Assembly (NCBI GenBank): GCA_012517905.1
Contig: JAAYUE010000042.1
Location: forward strand, 1 to 38,411
Source of the DNA: Clostridiales bacterium
GTDB lineage: Bacteria; Bacillota; Clostridia; Christensenellales; CAG-138
Reading direction: 5' to 3'
DNA: 38,411 bases
Both the position numbers and the translations under genes were made by a program. Positions 15,909 to 23,612 of this stretch are shown here, piece after piece (within the stretch, counting starts at the first letter, position 1; every line of letters begins with the position of its first letter). The notes below the pieces were generated by a model that was not told the DNA's origin, did not search any database, and worked only from the letters and a program-made list of their open reading frames with translations.

Positions 15909-15980
15909 GCGCGCATCAAAGGGGGAGGGCGGAGACGCGCTCCCCCCAATCCAAAACCATCAAATCAGGAGGACGACACA

Positions 15981-16259
15981 ATGCAGTATATGACAGAATC
16001 CGAAATCGACTCCATCTCATCCGCAACGGGCAAAGCGCTGGCGAAGGAGCCGAAGGTGACGATCACCATCCAGTCCGAAGGCGGGGAAACGCACTGGGAG
16101 GGCGGCGTGAACGGACACTTCTTCCGCATCCGCACAAACGAACCGGTGGCCGTTCCGAAAAGCCTCGCGACGCTGATTGCGCAGAGCGCGCAGGTGCGCT
16201 ATGAGAGCGAGGCGCGCGTGCGCGCCTACCGCAAGAGCGGCGGCAAAAAGGTTTCGTAA
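15981..16259 (+). CDS. Small head protein of unknown role
   Basis: A 92-residue protein behind TCAGGAGGACGACACA, 72 bp after the capsid gene. The middle part is beta-rich (VTITIQSEGGETHWEGGVNGHFF) and is followed by RIRTNEPVAVPKSLATLIAQS and a basic C-terminus. Small proteins of this type are regularly found right after N4-gp56 capsid genes and may decorate the capsid or assist head completion. Function is inferred from position only. Confidence 0.5.
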   Translation: MQYMTESEIDSISSATGKALAKEPKVTITIQSEGGETHWEGGVNGHFFRIRTNEPVAVPKSLATLIAQSAQVRYESEARVRAYRKSGGKKVS

Positions 16260-16273
16260 AGGAGGGCGCATGC

Positions 16274-16816
16274 ATGACGCTCAAAGAATTACTCACGGGC
16301 GCGCTGCTGCAGCTGGACCGCGGCACCGACGCGCAGACGCTGGAAAGCTGGCGCGACAAGCTCACGCGCTATCTCAACGACGCGATGATCGACCTCACCG
16401 GCGAACTCCAGCCGAGGCGGAGCGACACGCTCGCGCTGGCAAGCGGGGAACTCGACCTGAAACAGCTGCCGCGCAGCGTGGTGAAGGTGATCGCACTCTC
16501 TCGCGAAGGCACGCGGCTGCCGTTTTATTACGGGGTCAGCACAGACTTGCTGCGCGTGCCCGCCGTTTCGGACGGGGATGTGCTCGTGACCTATCGGTAT
16601 ATGCCCGAGCCGCTGAAGGTGGACACGGACGTGCCCGACCTGCCGGAATGGTGCCACGGCGCGATGATCGGCTATGCGGTCGGGCGGGAGCGGGCGAGCG
16701 GGGACTCCGCGAGCATCGCCGCCGCGCGCGCCTGCTTCGAGCTCTACAACGCGGCCAAGCGCATGATGCGCGCGCACCGCGGCGAGCTGGACGCGTATGC
16801 GATCGAGAATCGCTGA
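16274..16816 (+). CDS. Head-tail neck adaptor (P22 gp4-like position and form)
   Basis: A 180-residue protein. Its helical N-terminus (residues about 1-45, with WRDKLTRYLNDAMIDLTGEL), beta middle (about 55-115, ending in VLVTYRYMPEPL) and helical C-terminal part (PEWCHGAMIGYAVGRERASG then AAARACFELYNAAKRMMRAH) follow the plan of gp6/gp4-type adaptors, which form the ring below the portal. It lies between the capsid genes and the nozzle-like gene, as in short-tailed phages. Ribosome site AAGGAGGG. The family call rests on architecture and context. Confidence 0.6.
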   Translation: MTLKELLTGALLQLDRGTDAQTLESWRDKLTRYLNDAMIDLTGELQPRRSDTLALASGELDLKQLPRSVVKVIALSREGTRLPFYYGVSTDLLRVPAVSDGDVLVTYRYMPEPLKVDTDVPDLPEWCHGAMIGYAVGRERASGDSASIAAARACFELYNAAKRMMRAHRGELDAYAIENR

Positions 16817-16831
16817 AGGGAGGGAGACGGC

Positions 16832-18265
16832 ATGGCGCTGAGGCAATACCGGATTCCGGTGTTTTACGGCATCGCGCAGGGCGTGACGGATAACCGGCTG
16901 AACGAAGGCGAGAGCCCGGACGCCTGCAACATGGATACGCTCGGCGGGCGGCTCAGCGTGGCGAAAGGGTATGTGCGCGAGCACGAAACGCCTTTTCCCG
17001 CGCCTGAAAGCGTGCGGCGGCTCTACGTATGGAGCCGCGCGAGCGGCAGGCATCTTCTCGCCGCGACGGCGAACCGGCTCTATACGCTGGATGAAACGGC
17101 CGGCCAATGGAACCCGATTTACACCTTTGACGAAGAGGCAAACGCCGCGCAATACGATTTTCAGACCGTTAAAATCGCCGGTACGGAATACCTGCTTGTC
17201 GCAAGCGGCGTCTCGCGCATGGTGAAATGGGACGGCGCGAGCGCGGAAGCGGAGCCGTTTGGCAGCGAGGAAGGCCTCTCCGACATCGCGGTGAACTATG
17301 TGGAGCTCTACTACGCGCGGCTCTTTGCCGCGGGCGACGCGGAGCACCCCGGCAGGCTGTACTACAGCCAGGCGCCGGGGGACACGCGTTCGATCGAAAA
17401 CTGGACCAGCGCGGAGGAGAGCGAGAACGTCGGCGGCGGGTTTGTGGAGGTCGGAACCGATTCCGACCCCATCACGGGGCTGTTTGCGCTGAGCAACCAG
17501 ATGCTCATCTTCAAGCGCGGGTCGCTCTATCGACTGCTTGGCGACCGGCCGGGCAACTATCGCATCCAGCCCGTCAACGGCACGATGCGGCAGCCCGTGC
17601 ACACGGCGGCGGCGCGCGTTGGAGACGTGCTCTTTTTTCTCACCGGCGGCGGGCTCTACTATTTCGACGGGCAGGCGGTGCAGAAAAAAGCGGATGCGGA
17701 GAAGGTTCGCACCCTCCTCATGGGCGCGGACCTGTCCGCCTGCATGGCCGCCGCCTGCGGCGAAAGGCTCTATTTCGCCTACCGCGAGGCGGAGGGAAGC
17801 GGGTTGAACGATGCGATTCTCTGCTACGACCTCGCGCGCGGCGCCTATATGGTGCGGCGGGGATTTTCCGCAGCCGGACTCTTCGCCGCGGACGGCACGC
17901 CGTATCTGATCGATGCAAACGGCTATGTCTGCCGCTTTGACGAAGGGGAGACCTACGACGGGGTGCGCATCGACGCGTACTGGAAAACGCCGATGACCGA
18001 CTTGGACAGCAAAGCCGTGGTCAAGCGCCTCGAAGAGCTCTATCTGCGCGGCAGCGGCGGAATCCTCTCCGTTGAGGCCGTTACGGAAAGCGGAACGGTC
18101 TACAACGAGCGGCTGATGCCCGGAGAAGGCGAGCGCATCCTCGAACTCGGGCTCACCGGCGAAGGGCGGGCGTTCCAGCTCGTGTTTCGCAACGTCAACG
18201 GTTCGCATTTTACGATTGACGGCGGCGTCGAACTCATTATGGACATGCAGCGGCGCGTGCTGTGA
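16832..18265 (+). CDS. Podovirus nozzle/stabilisation-like beta-propeller protein
   Basis: A 477-residue protein that opens with VFYGIAQGVTDNRLNEGESPDACNMD, where the phrase on non-chosen loci followed by repeated four-stranded blades recalls tail-nozzle proteins of podoviruses (P22 gp10-like, a propeller that closes the portal vertex). Blade-like repeats include LLAATANRLYTLDE, EYLLVASGVSRMVKWDG, LMIFKR-type strands near 225, DVLFFLTGGGLYYFDG (about 265-280) and LYFAYREAEGSGLNDAILCYD. No membrane segment or signal is seen. It overlaps nothing but follows the adaptor by 15 bp with GGGAGGGAGA upstream. It suggests that the cassette specifies a short tail only. A general phage tail or hub propeller is the alternative. 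Confidence 0.6.
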   Translation: MALRQYRIPVFYGIAQGVTDNRLNEGESPDACNMDTLGGRLSVAKGYVREHETPFPAPESVRRLYVWSRASGRHLLAATANRLYTLDETAGQWNPIYTFDEEANAAQYDFQTVKIAGTEYLLVASGVSRMVKWDGASAEAEPFGSEEGLSDIAVNYVELYYARLFAAGDAEHPGRLYYSQAPGDTRSIENWTSAEESENVGGGFVEVGTDSDPITGLFALSNQMLIFKRGSLYRLLGDRPGNYRIQPVNGTMRQPVHTAAARVGDVLFFLTGGGLYYFDGQAVQKKADAEKVRTLLMGADLSACMAAACGERLYFAYREAEGSGLNDAILCYDLARGAYMVRRGFSAAGLFAADGTPYLIDANGYVCRFDEGETYDGVRIDAYWKTPMTDLDSKAVVKRLEELYLRGSGGILSVEAVTESGTVYNERLMPGEGERILELGLTGEGRAFQLVFRNVNGSHFTIDGGVELIMDMQRRVL

Positions 18266-18280
18266 GAAAGGAAAACCGAC

Positions 18281-18469
18281 ATGGCGTTTGACAGAACCGG
18301 CATGCAGGCGCTCTTTCCGGTGTATTTTTCCCGCATGGCGGAAAAGGATATATCGAAAGAAGACTACGACATCGCCTGCGCGCAGAACGAGGTGAACCTG
18401 AACCAGAACCTCGAGACGCTTTATCAAAAGCTCTCGGAAATCGAAGAGTATCTTTCCGCGTCCGAATGA
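18281..18469 (+). CDS. Small phage-cassette protein, 62 aa
   Basis: A short acidic, helical protein with no recognised family. It begins behind GAGAAAGGAAAACC and has a probable coiled-coil C-terminal half (NLNQNLETLYQKLSEIEEYL, residues about 39-58). Gene spacing (15 bp after the nozzle-like gene, 27 bp before the next) and direction place it in the same transcript. It might be a tail-fibre adaptor, chaperone or plug; nothing in sequence decides this. Confidence 0.55.
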   Translation: MAFDRTGMQALFPVYFSRMAEKDISKEDYDIACAQNEVNLNQNLETLYQKLSEIEEYLSASE

Positions 18470-18496
18470 GACGGGGAGAAAGGAGAACGAAAGGCT

Positions 18497-19285
18497 ATGA
18501 GTGTGAAATTGGGTGTAAAGCTGCCCATCAGCCCGCCGATACAGAAACTGGACTTCAATCCGGCGCTCTTGGTTCCCGGCAACCCGAATAGCGGAGGGCC
18601 TTCCGCCCCGCGCGCGCCCGCCAGGAGCGATTCGGAAGTGCTCAGCGGATTCATCGACGAGATGTATGGCACGTTCGCGCCGCAGGAAGTAACCTATGAC
18701 GCGAAAAGCGAGGACGAGATCCGCGCCTCGGTCGCCACCTGGCTCAGGCCCGGCTACGATCGGGCCATCGTCAGCCGCCAGGAGCAGACGCTGACGAACA
18801 AGGCGAATCTGGACGCGGACGCGATTGCGCGCGGCATGGGCGCGAGCACCTATGTCACCGACGTGAAGAACCGCCAGCAGAACGCGGAGGCGCGGGATAT
18901 CGCCGCGCTGGAGTCGGACTACGGCGCCGCGCTGGCCAAGTACGTTTCGGAAGGAACGGAAAGCGAAAACAGCCGCAAGCTCGAGGCGGAGGAGTTCAAC
19001 GCCGGACAGCGGCAGAGCGCATACGACCTCGCCTATAACGCGGCGCTGCAGCTGTTTGCGCAGTATAAAAAGAAGCCGGGCGGTTCCGGCGGCGCAAGCA
19101 AGGAGGCCGCGACGTCCTCGCGCGAAAGCTGCGAGAAGTTTCTGAACCTGCTCAGCGACGAAGAGCGAAAAGAGGTCTACGATGCGTCGACGAAGGAAGG
19201 CGCGCAGTACCGCGCGGAACTCGTCGCGTCGGTCGGCGTGACGGGGTATATCGAATTGATGGGCATGTATCCGGCCACGCAGTGA
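18497..19285 (+). CDS. Last cassette gene, helical protein of unknown function
   Basis: A 262-residue protein with no family that I recognise. The first 45 residues are Pro-rich (SPPIQ, PGNPNSGGPSAPRAPA) and probably disordered; residues about 60-190 are Ala/Glu/Arg/Gln-rich helices suited to a coiled coil (TNKANLDADAIARG, NRQQNAEARDIAALESDYG, EAEEFNAGQRQSAYDLAYNAALQLF); a Lys/Gly/Ser linker (KKKPGGSGGASK) follows and then a helical end domain with a single Cys. In podoviruses the distal position after the nozzle is often taken by ejection proteins, and helical, Ala-rich content would fit, but this is inference. No signal peptide or catalytic motif is seen. Confidence 0.55.
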   Translation: MSVKLGVKLPISPPIQKLDFNPALLVPGNPNSGGPSAPRAPARSDSEVLSGFIDEMYGTFAPQEVTYDAKSEDEIRASVATWLRPGYDRAIVSRQEQTLTNKANLDADAIARGMGASTYVTDVKNRQQNAEARDIAALESDYGAALAKYVSEGTESENSRKLEAEEFNAGQRQSAYDLAYNAALQLFAQYKKKPGGSGGASKEAATSSRESCEKFLNLLSDEERKEVYDASTKEGAQYRAELVASVGVTGYIELMGMYPATQ

Positions 19286-19300
19286 CGGACAAGGCGCATC

Positions 19301-19334
19301 CGAACAATCCGGCGGAATTCCGCCGGATTGTTCG
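19301..19334 (+). terminator. Perfect 15-bp palindromic hairpin at the end of the cassette
   Basis: CGAACAATCCGGCGG and its exact reverse complement flank AATT, 15 bp past the last cassette stop. The hairpin is strong but is not followed by a T run, so it may be a 3' end stabiliser, a Rho-type or processing site, or a boundary mark rather than a classical terminator. Confidence 0.5.
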
Positions 19335-19367
19335 TCGTCTGCGGGGCGTCGAGCGCCGCGCGCGGGG

Positions 19368-19396
19368 TTGATACAGGCCGGTAAATGCTTTATACT
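19368..19396 (+). promoter_or_regulatory. Sigma-A promoter for lipid kinase gene
   Basis: TTGATA (19368-19373), a 17-bp spacer and TATACT (19391-19396), 54 bp before the start at 19451. It shows that the lipid kinase does not depend on the phage cassette for expression. Confidence 0.7.
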
Positions 19397-19450
19397 GACG
19401 ATGGGCTTTTACAGGGGTATATCAAATATCGATCGAGAGGGGTTATCCGT

Positions 19451-20347
19451 ATGACGTCTCAATTGCATTTGATCTGGAACCCGGTTGCGGGAAACGGCGC
19501 CGCCGTCAGCGCCTACGAACTGGTCACGGACGCGCTTGCGGAGCGGGGGATTCCGTTTTCCGCGGAAAAGACCGCGTATGCGGGACACGCGACGGAACTT
19601 GCCAAGACGGCCGTTGCGTCGGGCATCAAAGAGATCGCCGTACTCGGCGGGGACGGCACGATCCGCGAGGTGGCCAGCGCGCTGATGAATACGGACGCGC
19701 ACCTCGGCATCATCTCCTGCGGCACGGGAAACGACATCATCCGTCCGCTGAAGATTCCGAAAGACCCGCTCGCCGCGCTGGATATCGTGCTGGGCGGCGA
19801 GGCGCGGCAGATGGACGCGGCGACGGCGAACGATCTGCTCTACTTCAACGTCGCAGGGTTCGGGTTTGACGTGGACGTTCTGCGCTATGTGGAAATCTAT
19901 AAAAAGCGGATGAAAAACGGCTCGATGGCGTATCTGCGCGGACTGCTGACCGCGCTGCTGCACCTCTATTCGCGCAAGACGAAGATCAGCTGGCCGGGCG
20001 GGTCGATGGAATCGGACGTGCTCATCATCGCCGCGGGCAACGGCACGCATTTCGGCGGCGGCATGATGGTGACCCCCAGGGCCGACCCGTTCGACGGACT
20101 GCTGGACATCTGCGTGATCCACAACATATCCAAGCTCAACGCTTACCTGATTCTGCCGAAGTTTTTGAAGGGCGAACATCTGGATACGAAGTACGTCACG
20201 TACTTCACCGCGACCGAGCTGACGGCCGAGTGGGAACCGGCGTCCCTGCTGGACGTGGATGGCGACGTGCTGCCGGGAACGCCCGTTACGTTCCGGATTT
20301 TGCCGAAGGCGCTCTGGGTGACGGTCCCGAAGCAGGGCGAAGCTTGA
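19451..20347 (+). CDS. Diacylglycerol kinase-family lipid kinase (YegS/DagK-like)
   Basis: A 298-residue DAGK catalytic-domain protein. NPVAGNG (about residues 10-16), VLGGDGTIREV (about 63-73) with the nucleotide-binding GGDGT, CGTGNDIIRPL (about 90-100) and the distal GTHFGGGM and DGLLD blocks define the family. Such enzymes phosphorylate diacylglycerol or related lipids at the inner membrane face to recycle them into phospholipid synthesis. ATG 19451 is preferred over 19385 because GAGAGGGG lies upstream of it and the promoter -10 overlaps the longer reading. Substrate cannot be told from sequence. Confidence 0.85.
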   Translation: MTSQLHLIWNPVAGNGAAVSAYELVTDALAERGIPFSAEKTAYAGHATELAKTAVASGIKEIAVLGGDGTIREVASALMNTDAHLGIISCGTGNDIIRPLKIPKDPLAALDIVLGGEARQMDAATANDLLYFNVAGFGFDVDVLRYVEIYKKRMKNGSMAYLRGLLTALLHLYSRKTKISWPGGSMESDVLIIAAGNGTHFGGGMMVTPRADPFDGLLDICVIHNISKLNAYLILPKFLKGEHLDTKYVTYFTATELTAEWEPASLLDVDGDVLPGTPVTFRILPKALWVTVPKQGEA

Positions 20348-20371
20348 GGTCGCGGGACACAGAAAGTTTGC

Positions 20372-20400
20372 TTTACACCGCCTGTACGGGCTGGTAGACT
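20372..20400 (+). promoter_or_regulatory. Putative promoter for DUF5711-cvpA group
   Basis: TTTACA (20372-20377), a 17-bp spacer and TAGACT (20395-20400), 29 bp before the start at 20429. The -10 is only a moderate match. Confidence 0.45.
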
Positions 20401-20428
20401 AAAACGGAACACAGGGGATTTACAATCG

Positions 20429-21583
20429 ATGGCAATGCAACAGGGCGGCACGAGGCCGTATGCCCCCTCCGCGGGGGCGGCCGGACCGTACCGCCGGAAA
20501 AAGAAAAAAAAGAGAAACAGCACGCTGATCTTTTCGCTGCTCACGCTCGGTGTCCTCGGCATCGGGCTTGTGATTTTTCAGTTTATCTTCAACAAGCAGG
20601 AAGCGACCGTGTCGATGGACATCACGCCCATCGCTACGGCCTCGACCTATATCAACACGGGCGACGGGCTGCTGTATCAGACCGACGGGCAGATCCATTT
20701 TTACCACCTGACCGACAGCAAGAAAAACTACACCTATGGCATGGGCGCTTCGGACATCCGCATGTCCGGCAGCGAATCCATGACGGTTGTGTTCAACGAA
20801 GCGCAGCTGCAGGTGGTCGGCGAAAAAACGCCCCTGACGTTCACCGGAGCGATTCAGGAAGTCGAGTGCGGAACGGATTATCTCGCCGTGCTCAGACAGG
20901 CCGAGGATGGCACACAGAGCGTGCTGATCATCACCGAAGACGGCGAACAGATCGATGATCTCTCGTTTTCGGATCAGTGCATCATCGACTTCGGCTTCTA
21001 TACCACCTCGAACGAAATGCTCTGGATCGAAACGCTGAACGTGAACAACGGCGCGCCCATGACGACGATCTCCACCTACGACCTCGACAAGCGGGAGGTC
21101 ACGGGCATGATCCATGTGCAGAACCAGCTTGTCAACGAGATCTACATCACGTCGAAGAGCATGTTTGTCGTCTGCACAAACCAGATTATCCGCTACATCC
21201 ACGAGGGAAACAAAGAGATCTACCGCGTGATGATCTACGGCTATGAATCGGTCGATTTTTCCGATGCGTCCGGTACGCCGACGTTTCTGCTGACCCCGCG
21301 CGGCGGGGACTTCCACACCGTGCGCATCCTGACGCTCGAGGAGGATTCCGCGCCGAATCAGGTTGAGACCACGCTGCAGCTGCCGACGGAGGGCGTCAAC
21401 GCCTTCATCATGGACGGCAGGCTGGACGTCGTCTCGCGGGAACAGCGCTATATCTACACGCTCAAAGGCAAGCTCTCCGCGACCGCGACGTTTGAGCAGC
21501 CCATCGACGCGGCGGCCAAGCTCAACGACGCGAAGCTGCTGCTCTCGAGCAACGGCATGTACTACACCGCGAGCGCGGGCTGA
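20429..21583 (+). CDS. DUF5711-type membrane-anchored propeller protein
   Basis: A 384-residue protein with a short polar N-terminus, a lysine cluster (YRRKKKKKRN, about 21-30), one membrane span (about 33-53) and a large extracytoplasmic domain of repeated four-strand units (for example GDGLLYQTDGQIHFYHL, YLAVLRQAEDGTQSVLIIT, LVNEIYITSKSMFVVC) that should form a beta-propeller. This is the plan of DUF5711 proteins of Clostridia, whose role is unknown. cvpA follows after 29 bp, so the two are probably co-transcribed and may work together at the membrane. No catalytic residues are evident. Confidence 0.65.
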   Translation: MAMQQGGTRPYAPSAGAAGPYRRKKKKKRNSTLIFSLLTLGVLGIGLVIFQFIFNKQEATVSMDITPIATASTYINTGDGLLYQTDGQIHFYHLTDSKKNYTYGMGASDIRMSGSESMTVVFNEAQLQVVGEKTPLTFTGAIQEVECGTDYLAVLRQAEDGTQSVLIITEDGEQIDDLSFSDQCIIDFGFYTTSNEMLWIETLNVNNGAPMTTISTYDLDKREVTGMIHVQNQLVNEIYITSKSMFVVCTNQIIRYIHEGNKEIYRVMIYGYESVDFSDASGTPTFLLTPRGGDFHTVRILTLEEDSAPNQVETTLQLPTEGVNAFIMDGRLDVVSREQRYIYTLKGKLSATATFEQPIDAAAKLNDAKLLLSSNGMYYTASAG

Positions 21584-21612
21584 TCAATGGCCGCCAAGAG
21601 GACAAAGCGAGC

Positions 21613-22320
21613 ATGAACTTCATCGACATTGCGATATTGCTGATATTGGCGATTACGATTCTCGGGGGTCTTTACCGCGGGTTTATGAGCACCGCGCTGA
21701 ACATCGGCGCGACGGCCGCCTCGCTGCTCTTCGGCAGGATTCTCATCCCGCTGGTCTCCGGGCTTGTCAAAGGCAGCGCGGATCTGTTCAACATGCTGCT
21801 CTACTACACGGAGGGTTCGGAATACGTTGCCATTACGGATGTGGAGCTCACGCGCGCGTCGATTTCCAGCATCTCCTCCGAGCAGCTGCATGTGGTGCTG
21901 AACAATGCGGATATGCCGATTCCCATGGATCGCTGCGTGATCAAAAACATCGCGACCGAGGCGTTTCGGGACAGCGGGGTCACCACGCTCGGCGATTATT
22001 TCAATCAGACGATCGTGTGCGTGGTCATCAACATCCTCGCGCTGCTGCTGCTCTTTACCGTGCTCCGCCTGCTGTTCGGGTTTCTCATCCGCGGGGTGGA
22101 ATACGGCCGCGGCGGATTTCCGGTGCTTTCGCACGGGGACGGCGTCATCGGCGCAGGGCTTGGGCTGATCCACGGCGTGCTGCTGGTGTTCGTGATCTTT
22201 CTGATCGCGCCCGTGCTGCTCACCATCCTGCCGAAGCTGTACGAGTTTTTGAGCGAATCCTTCTTCGGCGAATTTTTCTACCAGGCGAATTTCCTGCTTT
22301 CGATCATTCCGTCCACTTAA
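21613..22320 (+). CDS. cvpA: CvpA family membrane protein
   Basis: A 235-residue integral membrane protein. The N-terminal FIDIAILLILAITILGGLYRGF is the conserved start of CvpA proteins, and the Gly-rich GLYRGF turn and later GAGLGLIHGVLLV segment fit the family. Four hydrophobic spans are apparent (about 5-25, 27-47, 135-160, 180-210), with an enlarged outer loop between the second and third. CvpA was named for colicin V export in E. coli but is widespread; its exact role in Firmicutes is not established. ATG 21613 follows AAGAGGACAAAG. It forms a unit with the DUF5711 gene upstream. Confidence 0.75.
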   Translation: MNFIDIAILLILAITILGGLYRGFMSTALNIGATAASLLFGRILIPLVSGLVKGSADLFNMLLYYTEGSEYVAITDVELTRASISSISSEQLHVVLNNADMPIPMDRCVIKNIATEAFRDSGVTTLGDYFNQTIVCVVINILALLLLFTVLRLLFGFLIRGVEYGRGGFPVLSHGDGVIGAGLGLIHGVLLVFVIFLIAPVLLTILPKLYEFLSESFFGEFFYQANFLLSIIPST

Positions 22321-22414
22321 CCTAAGGGACGGATTGGTTTTATTCAGGCGAGATCCGCGCGGTTTCGGCGGCGTGGAGACCCTATAAACTTGCGGCGCGA
22401 AAGGCGGGGGAAAG

Positions 22415-23551
22415 ATGATGCGTTTTCTGAAAAGATGGCTGGTGCCCATCCTTGCGGCGCTGATGATCGCCGGAATCGTCGTTTCGTTTGTGCCGCTGAC
22501 CCGGCAGGCCGAGGCGCGTGCGCAGGCGGAGCTGACGGTGCTGATGAGCCGCGCGTTCACGCGAATCGAAGAGGGCGCCTATCTGACCGAGCCCGTGCTC
22601 GACGGCGGAGAAGAGAGCCTGCTGAGCAAGGCGACGGCCGTCGCGCGGTTTCTCGCGCACGACGACGCGCTTCTGGCAAGCGACGCGCTCTTGGCGCTCT
22701 GCGCGCAGCTCTCCATCGACCGCATCGACATAGCGGACGCGGACGGAACGCTGATCGCCTCGTCGGACGAAACGCGCATCGGGCTCGCGCTCGGCGCGCA
22801 GGATGCGTTTGCCTGGACGATGGCCGCGGCGAGCGACGAGAGCGCCGCGCTGACGAAAGTTGACGAGACGGTCCAGGGCGAGCTCTACGCCTGCGTCGGA
22901 CGGTCGGATATCGAAGGATTTGTGCTGCTCACGCGGGACGATCCTTATGTGGCCCAGGCGCTGGCAAACGCCGACGCGGAGACGCTGATCGCCGATTTGC
23001 CCTATGGAAAGGACGTACTCTTTCAGGCGCAGAGCGGCGGCGAGGACGGGTTCTTCAATGAGTCCGACAACTACTGCCTCAGAAAGACGGAAAACGGCGT
23101 GACGCTGATCGCCGCGCGTCCGACCTCGGAGGTGTTTGCCGTTCGAAACGCCGCGATACTCTCGTTTGGCGTCTCGCTGGTGTGTATACTGATCTGCGGC
23201 ATCGCGGCCTATCTGCTGCGGCTCGATTCGGTGATCACGCTCGAGGAAGAGCCGCCGGAACTGGACGCGGCGGAGGAGGCGGAGAGCTTTCTGCCGGAAG
23301 AGGCGGCCGCGCCGGAGCCGGAGCCCGAAACGGAGCCCGAACCGCCCGCGCCACGCCGCCGCGGCAGAAAACAGAAGCAGCCGGAGCCCGAAGCGGAGCC
23401 CGAGCAAAGCGAAGTGGAGGTCCAGCACGAGCAGGCCGTTGAAAACGCACCGCGTCAGGCCGGGCGCACCGGCAGGAGAAAGTCCCGCGCGGCGCTGGAC
23501 GAGCAGGCGCTTCAGGACGCGGAGGACGCGTTTGAAAAGATCGTAGAATAA
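22415..23551 (+). CDS. Membrane protein with sensor-like outer domain and charged low-complexity tail
   Basis: A 378-residue protein: span 1 at about residues 8-28, an outer domain of about 215 residues, span 2 at about 247-270, then a cytoplasmic tail very rich in Glu, Pro and Arg (EEEPPELD, repeated EPEPE, RRRGRK). The outer domain has LSIDRIDIADADGTLIASSDE (about 94-114) and VTLIAARPTSEVF before span 2, the pattern of Cache/PAS-like ligand sensors, which usually precede kinase, phosphatase or chemotaxis domains. No output domain is present here. ATG 22415 is used, one codon before a second ATG; GGGGGAAAG lies upstream. A conserved small-molecule sensor with partner proteins is possible but unproven. 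Confidence 0.6.
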   Translation: MMRFLKRWLVPILAALMIAGIVVSFVPLTRQAEARAQAELTVLMSRAFTRIEEGAYLTEPVLDGGEESLLSKATAVARFLAHDDALLASDALLALCAQLSIDRIDIADADGTLIASSDETRIGLALGAQDAFAWTMAAASDESAALTKVDETVQGELYACVGRSDIEGFVLLTRDDPYVAQALANADAETLIADLPYGKDVLFQAQSGGEDGFFNESDNYCLRKTENGVTLIAARPTSEVFAVRNAAILSFGVSLVCILICGIAAYLLRLDSVITLEEEPPELDAAEEAESFLPEEAAAPEPEPETEPEPPAPRRRGRKQKQPEPEAEPEQSEVEVQHEQAVENAPRQAGRTGRRKSRAALDEQALQDAEDAFEKIVE

Positions 23552-23567
23552 TTCATCGTATGATAAA

Positions 23568-23599
23568 ACAAAGCCGCTCCCGTTTGGGAGCGGCTTTGT
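23568..23599. terminator. Bidirectional terminator between convergent genes
   Basis: A 14-bp stem (ACAAAGCCGCTCCC / GGGAGCGGCTTTGT) around GTTT lies between the sensor-like gene and the convergent DUF4230 gene. Confidence 0.8.
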
Positions 23600-23612
23600 T
23601 GCCGTCTCGGTC

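Noticed and set aside
16289-18427. Antisense ORF of 712 codons opposite the nozzle-like gene
   Set aside because: It is a shadow frame; no ribosome site, no domain, and it spans three plus-strand genes.
10840-19285. Ordinary inducible prophage
   Set aside because: There is no integrase, repressor, replication or lysis gene and no att repeat or tRNA at either edge; chromosomal genes with their own promoters flank both sides.
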